Below are positions 40,104-51,515 of a stretch of 64,000 nucleotides of DNA, piece after piece. Source of the stretch: Forficula auricularia (Eukaryota; Arthropoda; Insecta; Dermaptera; Forficulidae). The notes beneath the pieces were generated by a model. That model was given only the letters and a program-made list of their open reading frames with translations, did not search any database and was not told the origin of the DNA. Where the stretch lies: NCBI GenBank assembly GCA_024734495.1, contig JALMQS010000085.1:15724048-15788047 (forward strand), in the 5' to 3' direction. Position numbers and translations under genes: made by a program. How positions within the stretch are numbered: the first letter of the stretch is position 1; each line of letters opens with the position of its first letter.

Positions 40104-40409
40104 CTAATGAGTTCTTAAAACATTAAATAATAAGAAATTTTGGTGTGAGTCTAGATTTTGAGAAAATAGTTGCCATTCTTTGACGCTCAGGGGCACGGCA
40201 TAATTTTTGGAGCTAGTAGTATTGGTCATGTTGGGAATATTTCTCTCTTGTGGTGTTAAGTTTTCGGTTGGATCGATGGTAACAGAATTATTAGTAGTAT
40301 TATTGACGGTAGGGATATTTGGCTCATATTGCGTTAGGATACAGTTTTCGGTAGGATGGGGGCATTTTATAAGCTCATTTTCTTTGAATACTTTTATGTT
40401 GGCTGGCAC
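40104..40409 (-). CDS. Unidentified open frame, possible exon
   Basis: About 100 codons on the minus strand, Asn/Thr/Pro-rich (NTTNNSVTIDPTENLTPQER, then NIPNMTNTTSSKNYAVPLS), ending in a stop. There is no ATG near the start, but a plausible acceptor (CCATCCACAG at about 40410-40419) precedes it, so it could be a 3' exon of an unknown gene or a piece of a retroelement coat/gag protein. The potential N-glycosylation triplets (NTT, NNS, NMT) are frequent. No family recognised; it may be fortuitous. Confidence 0.3.
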   Translation of the reverse strand: MPANIKVFKENELIKCPHPTENCILTQYEPNIPTVNNTTNNSVTIDPTENLTPQERNIPNMTNTTSSKNYAVPLSVKEWQLFSQNLDSHQNFLLFNVLRTH

Positions 40410-40441
40410 CCTGTGGATGGAAATCTTTTAGACAGTAATTG

Positions 40442-40623
40442 CCGAGAGGTGAACTGCGACCTAATTTGGTGTACACCTACTTCCACTTCCACTTTTATTT
40501 CTAAATATTTCTAAAAAATTCCAGTACTTCCAAATATTTCCAAGTAATTCCAGTAATTCCAAAATAATTCCACATAATTCCAAAAAGGTGTACACCTAAT
40601 TCCATTCGCGGTTCACCCCTCGG
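40442..40623. repeat. Small MITE, CCGAGGGGTGAACC ends, copy 3
   Basis: TIRs CCGAGAGGTGAACTGCGACC and CGCGGTTCACCCCTCGG. The interior repeats TTCCA- and AATTCCA- words many times, more expanded than in the 18.3- and 20.4-kb copies. Confidence 0.85.
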
Positions 40624-40739
40624 TAATTGCATTTGGTAAGAATATTTAGTATGTTGTCTTACAAATGTTGTGTACATATTTGTTCTCGTGAAACACCTTC
40701 ATTATTCTCCAAATAAATACCTTAACCATTTCGTATATA

Positions 40740-41130
40740 ATAAACTGCAACGGATCGTTGCTAAACTTATGATATGTACCAAAAACTAATCAGCGCTTCA
40801 TTTTGTTAAAATACTGGTAAGTTTTCAATTTCAATTCAATCGGTGCAACGGTGTGGAAAAATTCGTGGACGAAAAAAACGATAACACACATACATCCATC
40901 CCCACGCACTTCCAAAAAAAATGGCACTTTTTGGCCTCTCGACGAGATCCCTGGTAATTTTTGGCAAAACCGTCACGTGCTAAAATTCAATCTAATTGAA
41001 TACTTCAATTTGTGACCTTAATTGAGTCCATGGGTTCCGTAGTCTTTACCTGAGGACCCTTTGAAGTCGCGCTTGCCGCGAGAGCGATTACAATACTTTC
41101 CCCATGCTTGGCATTGGATAAAGTAAAAAA
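40740..41130 (+). repeat. Repeat family R2, best-preserved copy
   Basis: It starts AAACTGCAACGGATCGTTGC and passes through TTGGCCTCTCGACGAGATCC and TCGCGCTTGCCGCGAGAGCG. It ends GATTACAATACTTTCCCCAT plus a hairpin partner GCATTGG and AAAGTAA. A 5' fragment is also seen at about 18918. Confidence 0.82.
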
Positions 41131-41679
41131 GAGTTGAAGTAAGCAAATAAAAAAAATGTGAACAAACAAACAAAACTATGAAAAATATTGGATAAGGAAT
41201 GGAGGGGCCTTTAGGGCCAAAGAGGCCCGTCAGGAATAAATTGAGTGGAGTGAGAAGGATTTTTTAGTACTTCAAATATAATTAAAATATTCAATTTAGC
41301 AAATAAATATGGAAAAATGATGTTTTAATTATGATGAGATTTGATAACACCGGTCGACACGATTTTTGGGTCTGACTTCTGAATGTCAAATTTTGGTTTC
41401 TTCTACGTTACTAATAAAGGGAAAAATATTTTTTTTGATGAAAGTTTACTTTTGTAGAAACTAGAGCAATTTTTCGAATTTAAAAAAAAATGACTGATTT
41501 TTTCATAACTTTATTACAATAAGAAATTTTTTGCTGAATATCGGAGTTTTTTAATTCAAGAATAATGATTGTAATAGCATACAAATGTAAAATAATAAAA
41601 AATCAAGTTCAAAAAGGAATATTTTTAGAGATTTTCTTATGTTTGTATAGACTTTCTCATATTAAGCCCCAAATTTAAT

Positions 41680-41770
41680 CTCCCATCATATTCTCGTTGT
41701 ACTGCCCTTGATAACGTCGTTCAAAGTCCATCACATCTTGGTGAAAACGCTCTCCTTGCTCCTCTGAGTT
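41680..41770 (-). pseudogene. Fragment of an FHQ-type conserved repeat protein
   Basis: Minus-strand codons read EEQGERFHQDVMDFERRYQG and then QYNENMMGD, an unusually clean 30-residue stretch. A second, different copy (FHQGISVMEKRY...ADYCW) is at 50.7 kb. I recall this block from many uncharacterised predicted proteins in repeat-rich animal genomes; its function is unknown to me. The frame ends abruptly on both sides. Confidence 0.6.
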
Positions 41771-42239
41771 ATGTATTTATATATGATATTTATTTAAATT
41801 TTTATTTATATATATATTCTTTATATTTTATTTTATTTAATAAATATTTTATTGGTATCGCCGAAGTTTAAATTTAGGATCATATGCATGGTGAAAGTCT
41901 CCCAATCCGGGATAAATCGCCCAATCTGGGAAGCCTGCACGAGTAATATGCAATTTGCTACCGTTTTGATCAAATTGTTACCACCTGCTGCTCGTAAAAA
42001 CAATTAAAATTTTCAAAACTTACTTATCGACCTAAAACTGACAAAAGCAAACATTAAGAGCTAAGAATGGATTTATTGGTGTTTTTTCTATGCCTAGCAT
42101 CAGAATTTGTACAGAAATTAATTAATTAATTAAAACAGAAACCCAGAAAAAAAAGTTTTTCTGTCAACCTGTGATAATCGATTTGAGATGATAATTTGAG
42201 CACGGTAATTACTGTTGGTCAATGACCAGGAATAATTTG

Positions 42240-42760
42240 AAGGAAAAATTCAAATTCAATCTTATATTATTAAATGAGCAATTCTTGTATATATCAGTGC
42301 AAAGGCCATCAGCGCTAGCAGCGACCTCAACGGGTAGAGGAGAACAGAAGACAGAATATCCCTCATTCATTATATAGAGTTTATTAAATAAACATTAGAA
42401 TAATATTTCTATGTAAAATATATAATTATATAATTCATTTACTTAAAGAATAACTAAGGACTTTAAATTTCATCGGTTAAACAATATATATATATATATA
42501 TATAATTAAATCGGAGTTCTCGAAAACGGCTCTAACGATTTCGCTAAAATTTGGTGTACTTATCAAGTATCATGAGTTATTAGATGTGTCAAATTTTTAA
42601 ATAAAGGAAGGGTGTGTAAATTAGTCATGTCGCAAAATAAATATTTTAATCGTTCATATCTCGCCTTTAGTAAGTCGCAGAGTCTAGAAATTTGAAACTT
42701 AAGCTACTTAGAGGCAAAAAGTTACCGAGCACCGACGCTCGGTGCTCCAGGCACTAATAA
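42240..42760. repeat. Second copy of the AACGAGCAATTCTT repeat
   Basis: It contains TATTAAATGAGCAATTCTTG (42268), CTCGAAAACGGCTCTAACGA (42530), AAATTAGTCATGTCGCAAAA and GTAAGTCGCAGAGTC in the same order as 37780-38290. It ends near a GAGCACCGACGCTCGGTGCTC hairpin at about 42728. Confidence 0.75.
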
Positions 42761-42769
42761 TAAAAAACG

Positions 42770-44599
42770 AAATAATCTTATGGTAATCCGATAATCCGGA
42801 TCGGAGCGACTGAGAGAACAAACAACCTTCTTGTCTGAATGCTGAACACTAAGTTAACTGACTTGGTACATTATACACGATTCTTGTCAAGGGATATTAA
42901 ATTTAAATCCGTAAACATAACGTTATGTGTAATAAATCGAAAAATACGAGATTATAAAACTCGTAGATAGTAATGGATTCAATAAAATCAAAGAAGGGCA
43001 TGAGCTAACTGGCTTTAGGCCATTCGATCAGTAAGAGCCCATCTCTCTCAGATAAAACACGTTACATATTTTATGATTTTCTTATAGACCATCATCGGTT
43101 AAACAATGCTAGAAGAATATTTCCAGCATAAATTGATCCATATCGATCAGAGCAACCCATTCTAAATCACGATCTGTCTCTATTCAGTCTCGAAGGAGAT
43201 TTATTGCAGTCGGGGAGGAAAAGAGGCGATATTTGAAATTTGAATCGACCGGATTTATTATAATTCATACTCCAGGAATTCGTTTAACAAAAGATAAATC
43301 GAATACAAATTTTATGGGAAAATCCGAGTTCGATGATATGTTCAAATGGTAGAATTAGAAAAAGCCCATCCCTCGATCCACTCCACTCCAATGTATGCGT
43401 TGTCGTTAATGTAGTTATTTCGCGACAATACTAGCAAAAAGTTAATGCTAGAGTATATAGAACAGTCAATAAGGATTCATAATTCATAAGCCCAAAACCT
43501 TTTCCAGTTTATGTACCACTACTAGGCAATCCCGTGCCCGTTTGACAAATCTGGCAACACTGTCCGAGCTTGTATATATTTTATCATAGAAATTTCAGAT
43601 AAAGTACATTATAAAGGGAGATTTATAAAACAAAAGTCCTTAATAAGCGATTGAAAGCTGTTGCGACAATGGCTGAATCGAAAAAACGTCAAAAAAAATT
43701 TACCAAAGTTAACCCACTTTTTAGGTTAAATAAATGCGTTGTTGCCAGCTTGTTTTTAGTGTAAATTTTTCATTATACATTTTTCATTAATGATTCAATA
43801 TTATCTCAGAAACTGTGTTGTAACTATGAATTAAAATTTTCATAAAAAATGTAGTAGTTATTGTTTAATGTTGGTTTAGTTTTTTATAACGATCGTAAGA
43901 AAGAGTTTCTTAATTATAATTAAATGTTGTGCTGGTTGGAAACTTCAGCAATGATCCATTTGCTCTTGATGGCCAAAAATAAATAAATTTAAATATTTGT
44001 TTGAATATTTCAAATGATATTTATAGTAAAAATTAAATATTTGTTTGAACATTTAAAATGATATATATATATAATCAAAATTAAATATTTGTTTGAATAT
44101 TTCAAATGATATATATAGTAAAAACTTATTTGTTGATACTGCAGTAGGCTGAAGGCGTTACAAAATCTCAACAACGACAGCACTTAACAACACGCGACAA
44201 GATCAAACAATAAAAAACGAAACGAACAACAGAGCAAGTTTTATTTTCGACACCCTTGCCACATATGATATAAAAAGCTCCACGTGTTGGTTGCTCGATT
44301 CCTCTCGACTCCAAGTCTTCCCCGAGACACTCGGCTCCCGGAATATAACCGAAGCAAATATATTTTGGTTACAATGTATGTAAACTTTCCGATATCCCGT
44401 ATAGTGCAATGTATAAGAGAATGAAAAACTCTATCTTTGGAATTTAATATCTTCGGAACTATAATAATAATCTAACTAAAATTCAAAAAAAATCCTAAGA
44501 AAACCCATATGGTGAAACAACTATCTTAAGCTCTCAAATAAATTTTCAAACAAAGTTGAAATGATATTTAATTAGTCGTCATCAAATAATAAAATGATT
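42770..44599. other. Region without recognised gene
   Basis: Moderately AT-rich. Three loose direct repeats with AAATATTTGTTTGAATATTT lie at 43990-44115. No coding sequence or transposon end could be supported. Confidence 0.4.
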
Positions 44600-44607
44600 C
44601 TTTATAG

Positions 44608-45290
44608 CAGAGGTTTCCAAACTGTGGGGGAGCCGCGGACATTTCACAGGTGCGCCGCGCAGCTTAATACTTGAAGCATGACATTTGGCCTAACTAGACA
44701 AAAAGCAAAGTGAGAAATTAAAATTTATTTATTATTCACACTCAAAATATTATCGATTGTTAAAATTATTAATATAACTTCCCTATCTTCTTATCAATCT
44801 TGTATTATTAAAAAATAAATAAATATCTTCTTAATTTTTGAAAAATTTATTAACAATAATAATTTTTTCAAAAATTAGGAAGTTTTTATTATTATTGTTA
44901 ATAAATTTTTCAAAAATTAAAAAGTTTTTTCTTTCTCTTTTAATAATACAAGATTGATATGAAGAATAGGGAAGTTATACTTATTTATTATTCATTTTTA
45001 TCTCTTTCTTACGATTAGACATACATAAACTGATAAAATATCTTTGACGCCCTCGAAAAAATCTGAAATATACTATACAAAAGGCCCACCCTGTGGTCTG
45101 AATTTTTGATTTTCATAGAAAAATAAAGTATTAATTCCTAAGATTTTTTATCTATTCTAAAACAAGAGTATTTAGAGAGACCAAATACGGTATTTGTTTT
45201 GATATATATACTTTTAGATAGGGTAGGGCGCCATGGAAAAATTTTAATTAAAAAAAGGCGCCCCGTCTCGGAAAAGTTTGGGAATCCCTG
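44608..45290. mobile_element. hAT-type MITE with perfect 8-bp target duplication
   Basis: The ends CAGAGGTTTCCAAACTGTGG and AAAGTTTGGGAATCCCTG are hAT-type. CTTTATAG is present exactly on both sides (44600-44607 and 45291-45298). It shares ends and the GCGCCATGGAAAAATTTTAA block with 36531-36974. The interior carries a different palindrome (about 44775-44995) with TCAATCTTGTATTATTAAAA arms. Confidence 0.92.
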
Positions 45291-46112
45291 CTTTATAGAA
45301 TGTTTTTGCTGTTGGCGAATAGCTTGTCTCACATTATTGTAGTTACGAATACAACTATATCAAATATTAACGAAAAATTCGACCAAATGCCAGTAAAGTA
45401 ATAATTAATGTCAGAATCCCGAAAATCAAGAAAAATAACCAAATTTTGGAAAATCGATTTCTATATGGAACAAAGAATAGATAATAAAGTTATTACTGAT
45501 TAAGGGTGGGCAATATAAATATATCTAGAGAAATTCACCAATGCAAGTCCAGCCGAAAATACGAGATCTGCTCTTATAGTTGATGAGTGCAGAGTTAGTT
45601 ATAGATCAAGAGTAAGATAAATATAATGAATTGAAAATTTATTCGTGGAGATGTACCTTTTAAAGCACTATACAATCGAGAAGGGCGGATTAAGGCGAGA
45701 TGCTAATATATGACTGCAATTCGGGCCTTTTTGATACTTGTAATTTAGATTCTTTTTTTAACAACGCTTCGAATTTTAAATTAAGGCAGGGTCTTTTTCA
45801 TTTTTGTATTTTTGGGTCTGTGAATAAAAAATCCGGCATTTTGTTCATCACATTCTCTGTTTTAATCTCTATCGACTGTAAGCATTCCAGTTGATCGTCA
45901 GTTCAAATGTTTGCCTACATTGTTAAGGATTATATAATCTTAAATATTAAAGAGACTAAAAATCTACCTTTGAAGGATTTTTTTACAAATTATCCTAAAA
46001 AATATTTATATTATAAAGAAAGAAAAAAAAATAGTATAAATATTGAGGAGAACATACTTCAACGTCACAACTTTTTGTATCAAATTTTCTCCAAAACTGT
46101 TAGTCTTACGAA

Positions 46113-46832
46113 ATAAGCTGACGTGTTCTGATGTGGCCATCCACTTGACTTTACCATACAACCTGGCCCCTAAAATTATTTATAATCATGTAGGGGGGGG
46201 GGGTTGATTTTTGCATTTTTATACTTCTGGGGTCCCACTGATTATGTATACAAAATTTGGTTGAGTTTGGTAAATGGCCAAGATTTTCATTTTTTAACCC
46301 TACACCCCCCACCCCCTCATTTTGGGCGATTATTTTTTGCATATTTAGACTTCTGGGGGTCCACTAATTATGTATACAAAATTTGGTTGAGTTTGCTCAA
46401 ATGACCTATTTTTTAATTAATAACCCCCTCCAACCCCCTTAATTTTGGGTCGATATGCACCAAAATCTAATCAGCTCTTAATCTCAATCGACCAAAACTA
46501 CGTGTGAAATTTGGTTTCGATATTCACACTAGTTTTCGAGCTAGCTCGTCCAGAAAAATTTGGTAATGCACAGACTAACAGACAACCAGATAGACAGACT
46601 AACTAACTAACAGACATTTTGACAAAATAATTATTATGTCGAAAAATATAATTTTTTCGATGTTCACTTATTAGAGCTTTTTTGCAGAGCGAAATGCCAT
46701 GGTTTCGCTCAATTTTTTTTAAACAAAATAGTTCTAGCCGTTTTTGAGATATTTCGAAAAAAAAGAAGGAAAAAACCACTTTTTTCATGCACGATTACAA
46801 TACTTGACCATACCGTGTATGGTAAAGTAAAA
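46113..46832. repeat. Full-length-looking copy of repeat family R1
   Basis: It runs from ATAAGCTGACGTGTTCTGAT to the ACCATACCGTGTATGGT hairpin and AAAGTAAA. It matches 11266-12000 throughout, including a long G run followed by TTGATTTTTGCATTTTTATA. The two copies define the family ends. Confidence 0.8.
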
Positions 46833-47194
46833 ATGTAATACTGTGTTTTTGTAGGCAATTTGCTAAACTACAAATTTGATAACCACCATTTTTAAAATAA
46901 AAGTCACTATTAACGAGATTTTTGTGAAAAACCTTTTTCGTGACCTTTGACCCCGCGTAAAGTTTTTAGAAGCACACGTATCGATGGGGACTTTTTGTAT
47001 TTTGTTTAGTACCACAAAAAGAAGGTTCGTGCAAAATTCCAGCTTTCCCCTAATTTTTCAGAAGTCTGGCATTTTTTGTCTTTATTCCCTGGACTAAAAT
47101 AAAATCTTCTGAATTACATCCATTGTGTTGCAAGTTGCATTCAGTTGCAAGCTATATTCGAGACAGGGGCGAATTTGAGCCTTATATAGAATAA

Positions 47195-47747
47195 TAGTCT
47201 AAGAGCTAGCAACGTCGCGAAAAAGTTTATTTTCAACAGGGTAATTTTTCGATATTTCCCATTCTTATAGAATAGAAGCTAGATAGAGGGATGCTGTACG
47301 TCTGGCACCTGGGAGCGGTTGCGTTTACTACTGCTCATGTAGTTTGTAGAGGTAAAAAAATGGATATTTTAAATTCATTTTCAACCGATTAATTTTTTTT
47401 TATAATTTTCTATGTCTTTTTAGCATTATAAATTTCTAGTTGCCAGACACTTTTCTGGTTGCTAACATTGCTAAAAAATCTGGCGCAATGTTAGTAACCA
47501 GAAAAGTGTCTGGCAACTAGAAATTTATAATGCTAAAAAGAAAAAATTATAAAAAAAATTAATCGGTTGAAAATGAATTTAAAATATCCATTTTTTACCT
47601 CTACAAACTACATGAGCAGTAGTAAACGCAACCGCTCCCAGGTGCCAGACGTGCAGTATCCCTATCTAGCTTCAATAAGAAAGGGAAAAATCGAAAAATT
47701 AGCCAGTTGAAAATTCATTCTCGAAAACGTTACTAGCTCTCGGACTA
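47195..47747. repeat. Palindromic TIR element, TAGTCTAAGAGCTAGC ends
   Basis: About 553 bp, arms inverted almost to the centre at about 47475. The arms contain GGCACCTGGGAGCGGTTGCG and AACTAGAAATTTATAATGC. The ends resemble the element at 21920-22550. No transposase. Confidence 0.88.
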
Positions 47748-48545
47748 TAAGGAGTTCATTGGGCGTAAGAGAACGTCTGGACCTGAAAAGAAGGCCAAGC
47801 TAGCATACAGCACCTTTAGTCACAGACGTGATTTGCCAATTCCAGTAGAGGACAGACGCCAGAGGGTTATCCAACATTCAATTACATGTATTATCGCTCA
47901 TTTTTGAATAAAATAGTATTTGTTGATTCAATTATTCTTTTATTTTAATAAGTTCACCAGTAGAGATTGTTGAGGTTCGGCCCTTGAGCTTACCCTAACA
48001 TTGCCACGGTACCTTTCCAAATCCTTAATTTATCGCTGGTCTGGCAATCTTCCTACAAATGCCTAATATTTCGCAACTTGAAAATGCTAGCTTGCATCAC
48101 GTGGAGAGGCGCCGAAGAAACCATTATCTACACCTTAGAAAGAAGATGCCAGCTTGCATAAACATTCATTAAAAGAGCACCCCTCTCCTTTCCAATCAGC
48201 AGTAACCAGTAGACTCCCCAAACCTTTGCCAGCTCAATCTCCGCGAGTCGCTCTCCGTAGACAGATGTAAACGAGGCACCAAGCCTCGGAACCTTTTTAA
48301 TAAATTAAAGCCGATACCGTCTTTTTGATCAACTACCCCTACAGACCTTCTTCAGCAGGGCACCACCACTGTTGACACCAGAGCGCGGGCAGAAGGACTC
48401 ATCCTTCTTCACGTTACCTGAGCTATTCTTCGGAAGGGTTCAAACCCGCACCAAACCTTAGAAGCAAGGGTTGGCGCACAACATAATTGTTCGCAGCAGT
48501 GGGATAATCATCCCAGGTCGCAACAAGATAATGAGTCAATAATTT
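47748..48545. other. GC-richer segment, possible LTR-type relic
   Basis: Less AT-rich than its surroundings. TGTTGAGGTTCGGCCC near 47968 and CACTGTTGACA near 48370 could be the ends of a solo LTR, with an AATAAA-type signal at about 48300 in between. No PBS, gag or pol was recognised and the second LTR is missing. Unproven. Confidence 0.3.
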
Positions 48546-48918
48546 GAATATAATTCAGCATGTCAAATTTTATGCATTCTATTTTTAATACTTTATGTAT
48601 TTAAATGAATATATATAGAAATTTAATTTCTATCAAATGAGAAAACAAGCGTGGTTCGAAATTTCTATAAATATTTAAAAGTAATATTTTTATTTCATAA
48701 GTTTTAACCTTCCTTTGAGCAGGATGCAGTTCTTGTTCACGAGAAGTGAGAGGGAAAGAAAATGTAAGAAATTCGATTGGAATCAAGTTATGGTTTCTGA
48801 ACACCGGGAAATCAACAGGATAACGAGAAAGTGAGAAAGGGATAAATTCAATGGTAAAAATACCAAAGTGTTTTCAATGTAGTTAGCATTTATTTATCGA
48901 GAAGATTTTCAAAAGCAT

Positions 48919-48942
48919 TTTTTTTTTTTTTTTTTTTTTTTT
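48919..48942. repeat. Poly(T) tract
   Basis: About 24 T residues; could mark the tail of a retroposed minus-strand sequence, but no parent was recognised next to it. Confidence 0.7.
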
Positions 48943-49764
48943 AAGAAGAAGTGAGGTTGATAGATTATTTCATTTTACTTAAAATTGAACAATATAATTT
49001 TTTTATTTGTGGAAAATAAATATAATGATATAATAATTGGTTATCTTTAAAACGTAGCAAAATTACTTAGTTATATTTATTTGCACGAAATTTTCTCTGG
49101 AGAGAGACGGACTGGTAAAACTTTTTTTGAAAGTAATGGAATGCAGCCCAGGGGTAGTGAGGAAAGAAAAAATTAACGCATATCCAAATAAGGTGTAATT
49201 TATTGGATTCCTTCCTCCTTTCCCTTCAAACCAACGTTTCGGAGGATTCTTCTGTGAACTGTGAATTTCAAGGTAGATACGGAAAATAATAGTAGATATT
49301 ATTCTGGAATATTGAATAAGATCAGCGAACGTAATTAGAGTATTGTAATGGATTTTGGATTTTTTCTTGGTGTAGAGAGACGGACATTTTCAGGTTTTTT
49401 GATGAAATTTTAGAATGTGAGTGGGGTGGTGGAATGTTTTTGGGTTGGCAATACATTTTGGGGGATTTAACGTTTCAAGATATGTGTTCACTGGTGCTTT
49501 GTGTGTGGAAAATTGAAATTTTTTGTGTTTTCGGATAAATCATTAGATAATAAATATAGAAAAGGAATAATTAATAGCTTATAATAAGTATTCATATGAT
49601 ACAGAATGTGATTTGATTGGATTCAACTAAATTTAAGATTGTTTAAAGGTATGTTTGATGCTTTTTTGATGTATGAAAAAATGTAAAAAAAGGTGTGATG
49701 TGTTTTGAGTTGTTTGTAAAGTTATATATATTGGATATAATGAAAGGATGGTTTTATTTTTAGG

Positions 49765-49798
49765 CTGATGATGACATAACTGTAGTTGTCGAAACGTC
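49765..49798 (+). other. Hammerhead-ribozyme-like core
   Basis: CTGATGA (49765-49771), one unpaired T, hairpin GACA...TGTC, GAAAC (49791-49795), then GTC. This is the cleanest instance outside the palindromic families. It has the conserved hammerhead bases, but one nucleotide too many before stem II and no loop in stem III (ACGT is self-complementary, which would need a dimer). Whether it cleaves is unknown. Confidence 0.5.
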
Positions 49799-50694
49799 CT
49801 GGTATAACAATAAAATAAAAATAAATGAAAAAAATATAAACGTGTTATTATTTTTTGAAACAAAGAAAATCAACACCTATTCTAAAGAGAATTAAGATCC
49901 TCAGAAGATAAATAAATTAATTAATATAAATAAAATTCTCAGATCCAATCTTATAAATAAAAAAATCATTTAATATAATCAAATTGTATATCTATTGAAA
50001 TATTAGTGAATTATTTATTTTTTTAATTTAAAAAATACCTTATTAATGGTCAAAAGTAGTTTTAATATTGAGCCCCTTGGGATGCAGCCTTCAACACAGA
50101 GCGTTCTATTGGAATGCATAACTAACGACCACCAGGCGGCGCCACAGAATAAGTCCCTATTAAACTAAGTCATCTCAAATTGGTACACTCTAAAACAAAT
50201 GACTTTGAAAACTATGATCACGAGATTGGGAATATTTTTACATTTAATTTCATTGTTTATTCTGTTCAGTAAACAACACATAAAAATAACTTATTGAAAT
50301 GGATAATTACACTGATGAACAAATTCAATTTTTTTTTTGCCCTTTGAACGAAAATAGGTGATTATTTATAATTCTACCCCGCTGAATCCAAATCTGAAAG
50401 TAGAAATTCTGTATCACCTATCGTTTTCCCTGGATTTTCATTTTTTTTTTTTGTTTTTAATAAAAATTTAATTCCCTTTGTACTTCGAAATTTGAAATTA
50501 TTTTTGTTTGTTTGATCATGAAATAGGATTTATTTAAGTGAATAACTATGAAATATAAAATTAAAAATAAAAAATATGTATAGGACCAATTTTGACTGTT
50601 CAATGAATAAATTTCATTAAAAAAAAAAGGAAATAACACATTTTTACTAGCATTTTCAAAATTTCTTTCTTTAACTCTGCTGTTTGTAATTTCC

Positions 50695-50805
50695 AGCAGA
50701 AATCTCTCCCTTGAGGTTCCAACAATAGTCTGCTAACATGTTCTGTACCGATTTTCTTGCATATCGTTTCTCCATGACAGAAATACCCTGATGAAATCTC
50801 CGCAT
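50695..50805 (-). pseudogene. Second FHQ/ADYCW-type protein fragment
   Basis: In one minus-strand frame this reads FHQGISVMEKRYARKSVQNM, then LADYCWNLKGEI. It shares FHQ...(M/D)E-RY...N-M with the fragment at 41.7 kb and adds ADYCW. It is joined directly to the LINE fragment upstream at about 50806, so the junction is a rearrangement or insertion. Confidence 0.6.
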
Positions 50806-51111
50806 TCTTCACTAACCGCTGTGAATTTTTTCCTAACAGCCAATACATTTTTTATATTTAATATTAAGTTCGTTTCTATTATTGCCTATATGAATTTTCC
50901 ATGTAAGTCTAGAGTCGAGGTGCAGTCCAAGATACTTTACCAAGTTACTATATGGAATGATTTTGGAATTAAGGAAGATGGGTTGGTCATGTGATTTTTT
51001 TATTAGTGGAGGTGATATGAGTAGAATTTGTTTGGTTAACATGGATCCTCCATCTATGAAAGCAGTTTTGAATGGTGTCAATTCGTTCTGGCAGTTTATT
51101 AGAAGCTGCAT
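50806..51111 (-). pseudogene. LINE reverse-transcriptase fragment (Jockey-like)
   Basis: The minus-strand frame has ILLISPPLIKKSHDQPIFLN, then IIPYSNLVKYLGLHLDSRLT, then WKIHI. VKYLGLHLDxRLTW is a diagnostic block just after the RT catalytic region in Jockey-type elements. The following MYWLLGKNSQ block is shifted by one base, showing a frameshift. It is about 100 residues of a protein normally near 900; a dead fragment. Confidence 0.88.
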
Positions 51112-51119
51112 TTTTTTTC

Positions 51120-51515
51120 CTTTGAAATTATCAAGAAAGTTGATAAGGGTCTCCCCTTTGTATTAACTACCCTTCAAAAAGTGTCTTCAAAAACTAATTT
51201 TTTTCGAGATATTCAAATGAAAATATATATTTCAAAACTCTCTATAAAATGTACTATTTAAAATGAGTTTAGTTTTTTGAAAATTATTTTTTTTTTTTTT
51301 GAAATTCTCAAGAAAGTTGATAAGGGTCCCCCCTTTGTATCAACTAACCTTCAAAAACTCATTTTTTTAGAGATATTCAAAGGAAAATTCAAACTCTCTA
51401 TAAAATGTACTATCCAAAATGAGTTTAGTTTTTTGAAAATTAATATTTTTTCCCTTGAAATTTTCAAGAAAGTTCATAAGGGTCCCCCCTTTGTATCTAC
51501 TACCTTTCTTATACT
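51120..51515. repeat. Tandem repeat, about 157-178 bp, three units
   Basis: The units share TCAAGAAAGTTGATAAGGGT and CCCCCTTTGTAT (starts near 51131, 51309, 51466) and CTCTATAAAATGTACTATT. They differ in the length of a T run, so unit length varies. It follows the LINE fragment. Confidence 0.8.

Noticed and set aside
43990..44115. Evenly spaced AAATATTTGTTTGAATATTT copies as a possible CRISPR-like or regulatory array
   Set aside because: Only three imperfect AT-rich direct repeats in eukaryotic DNA; no spacers of constant length and no associated genes.
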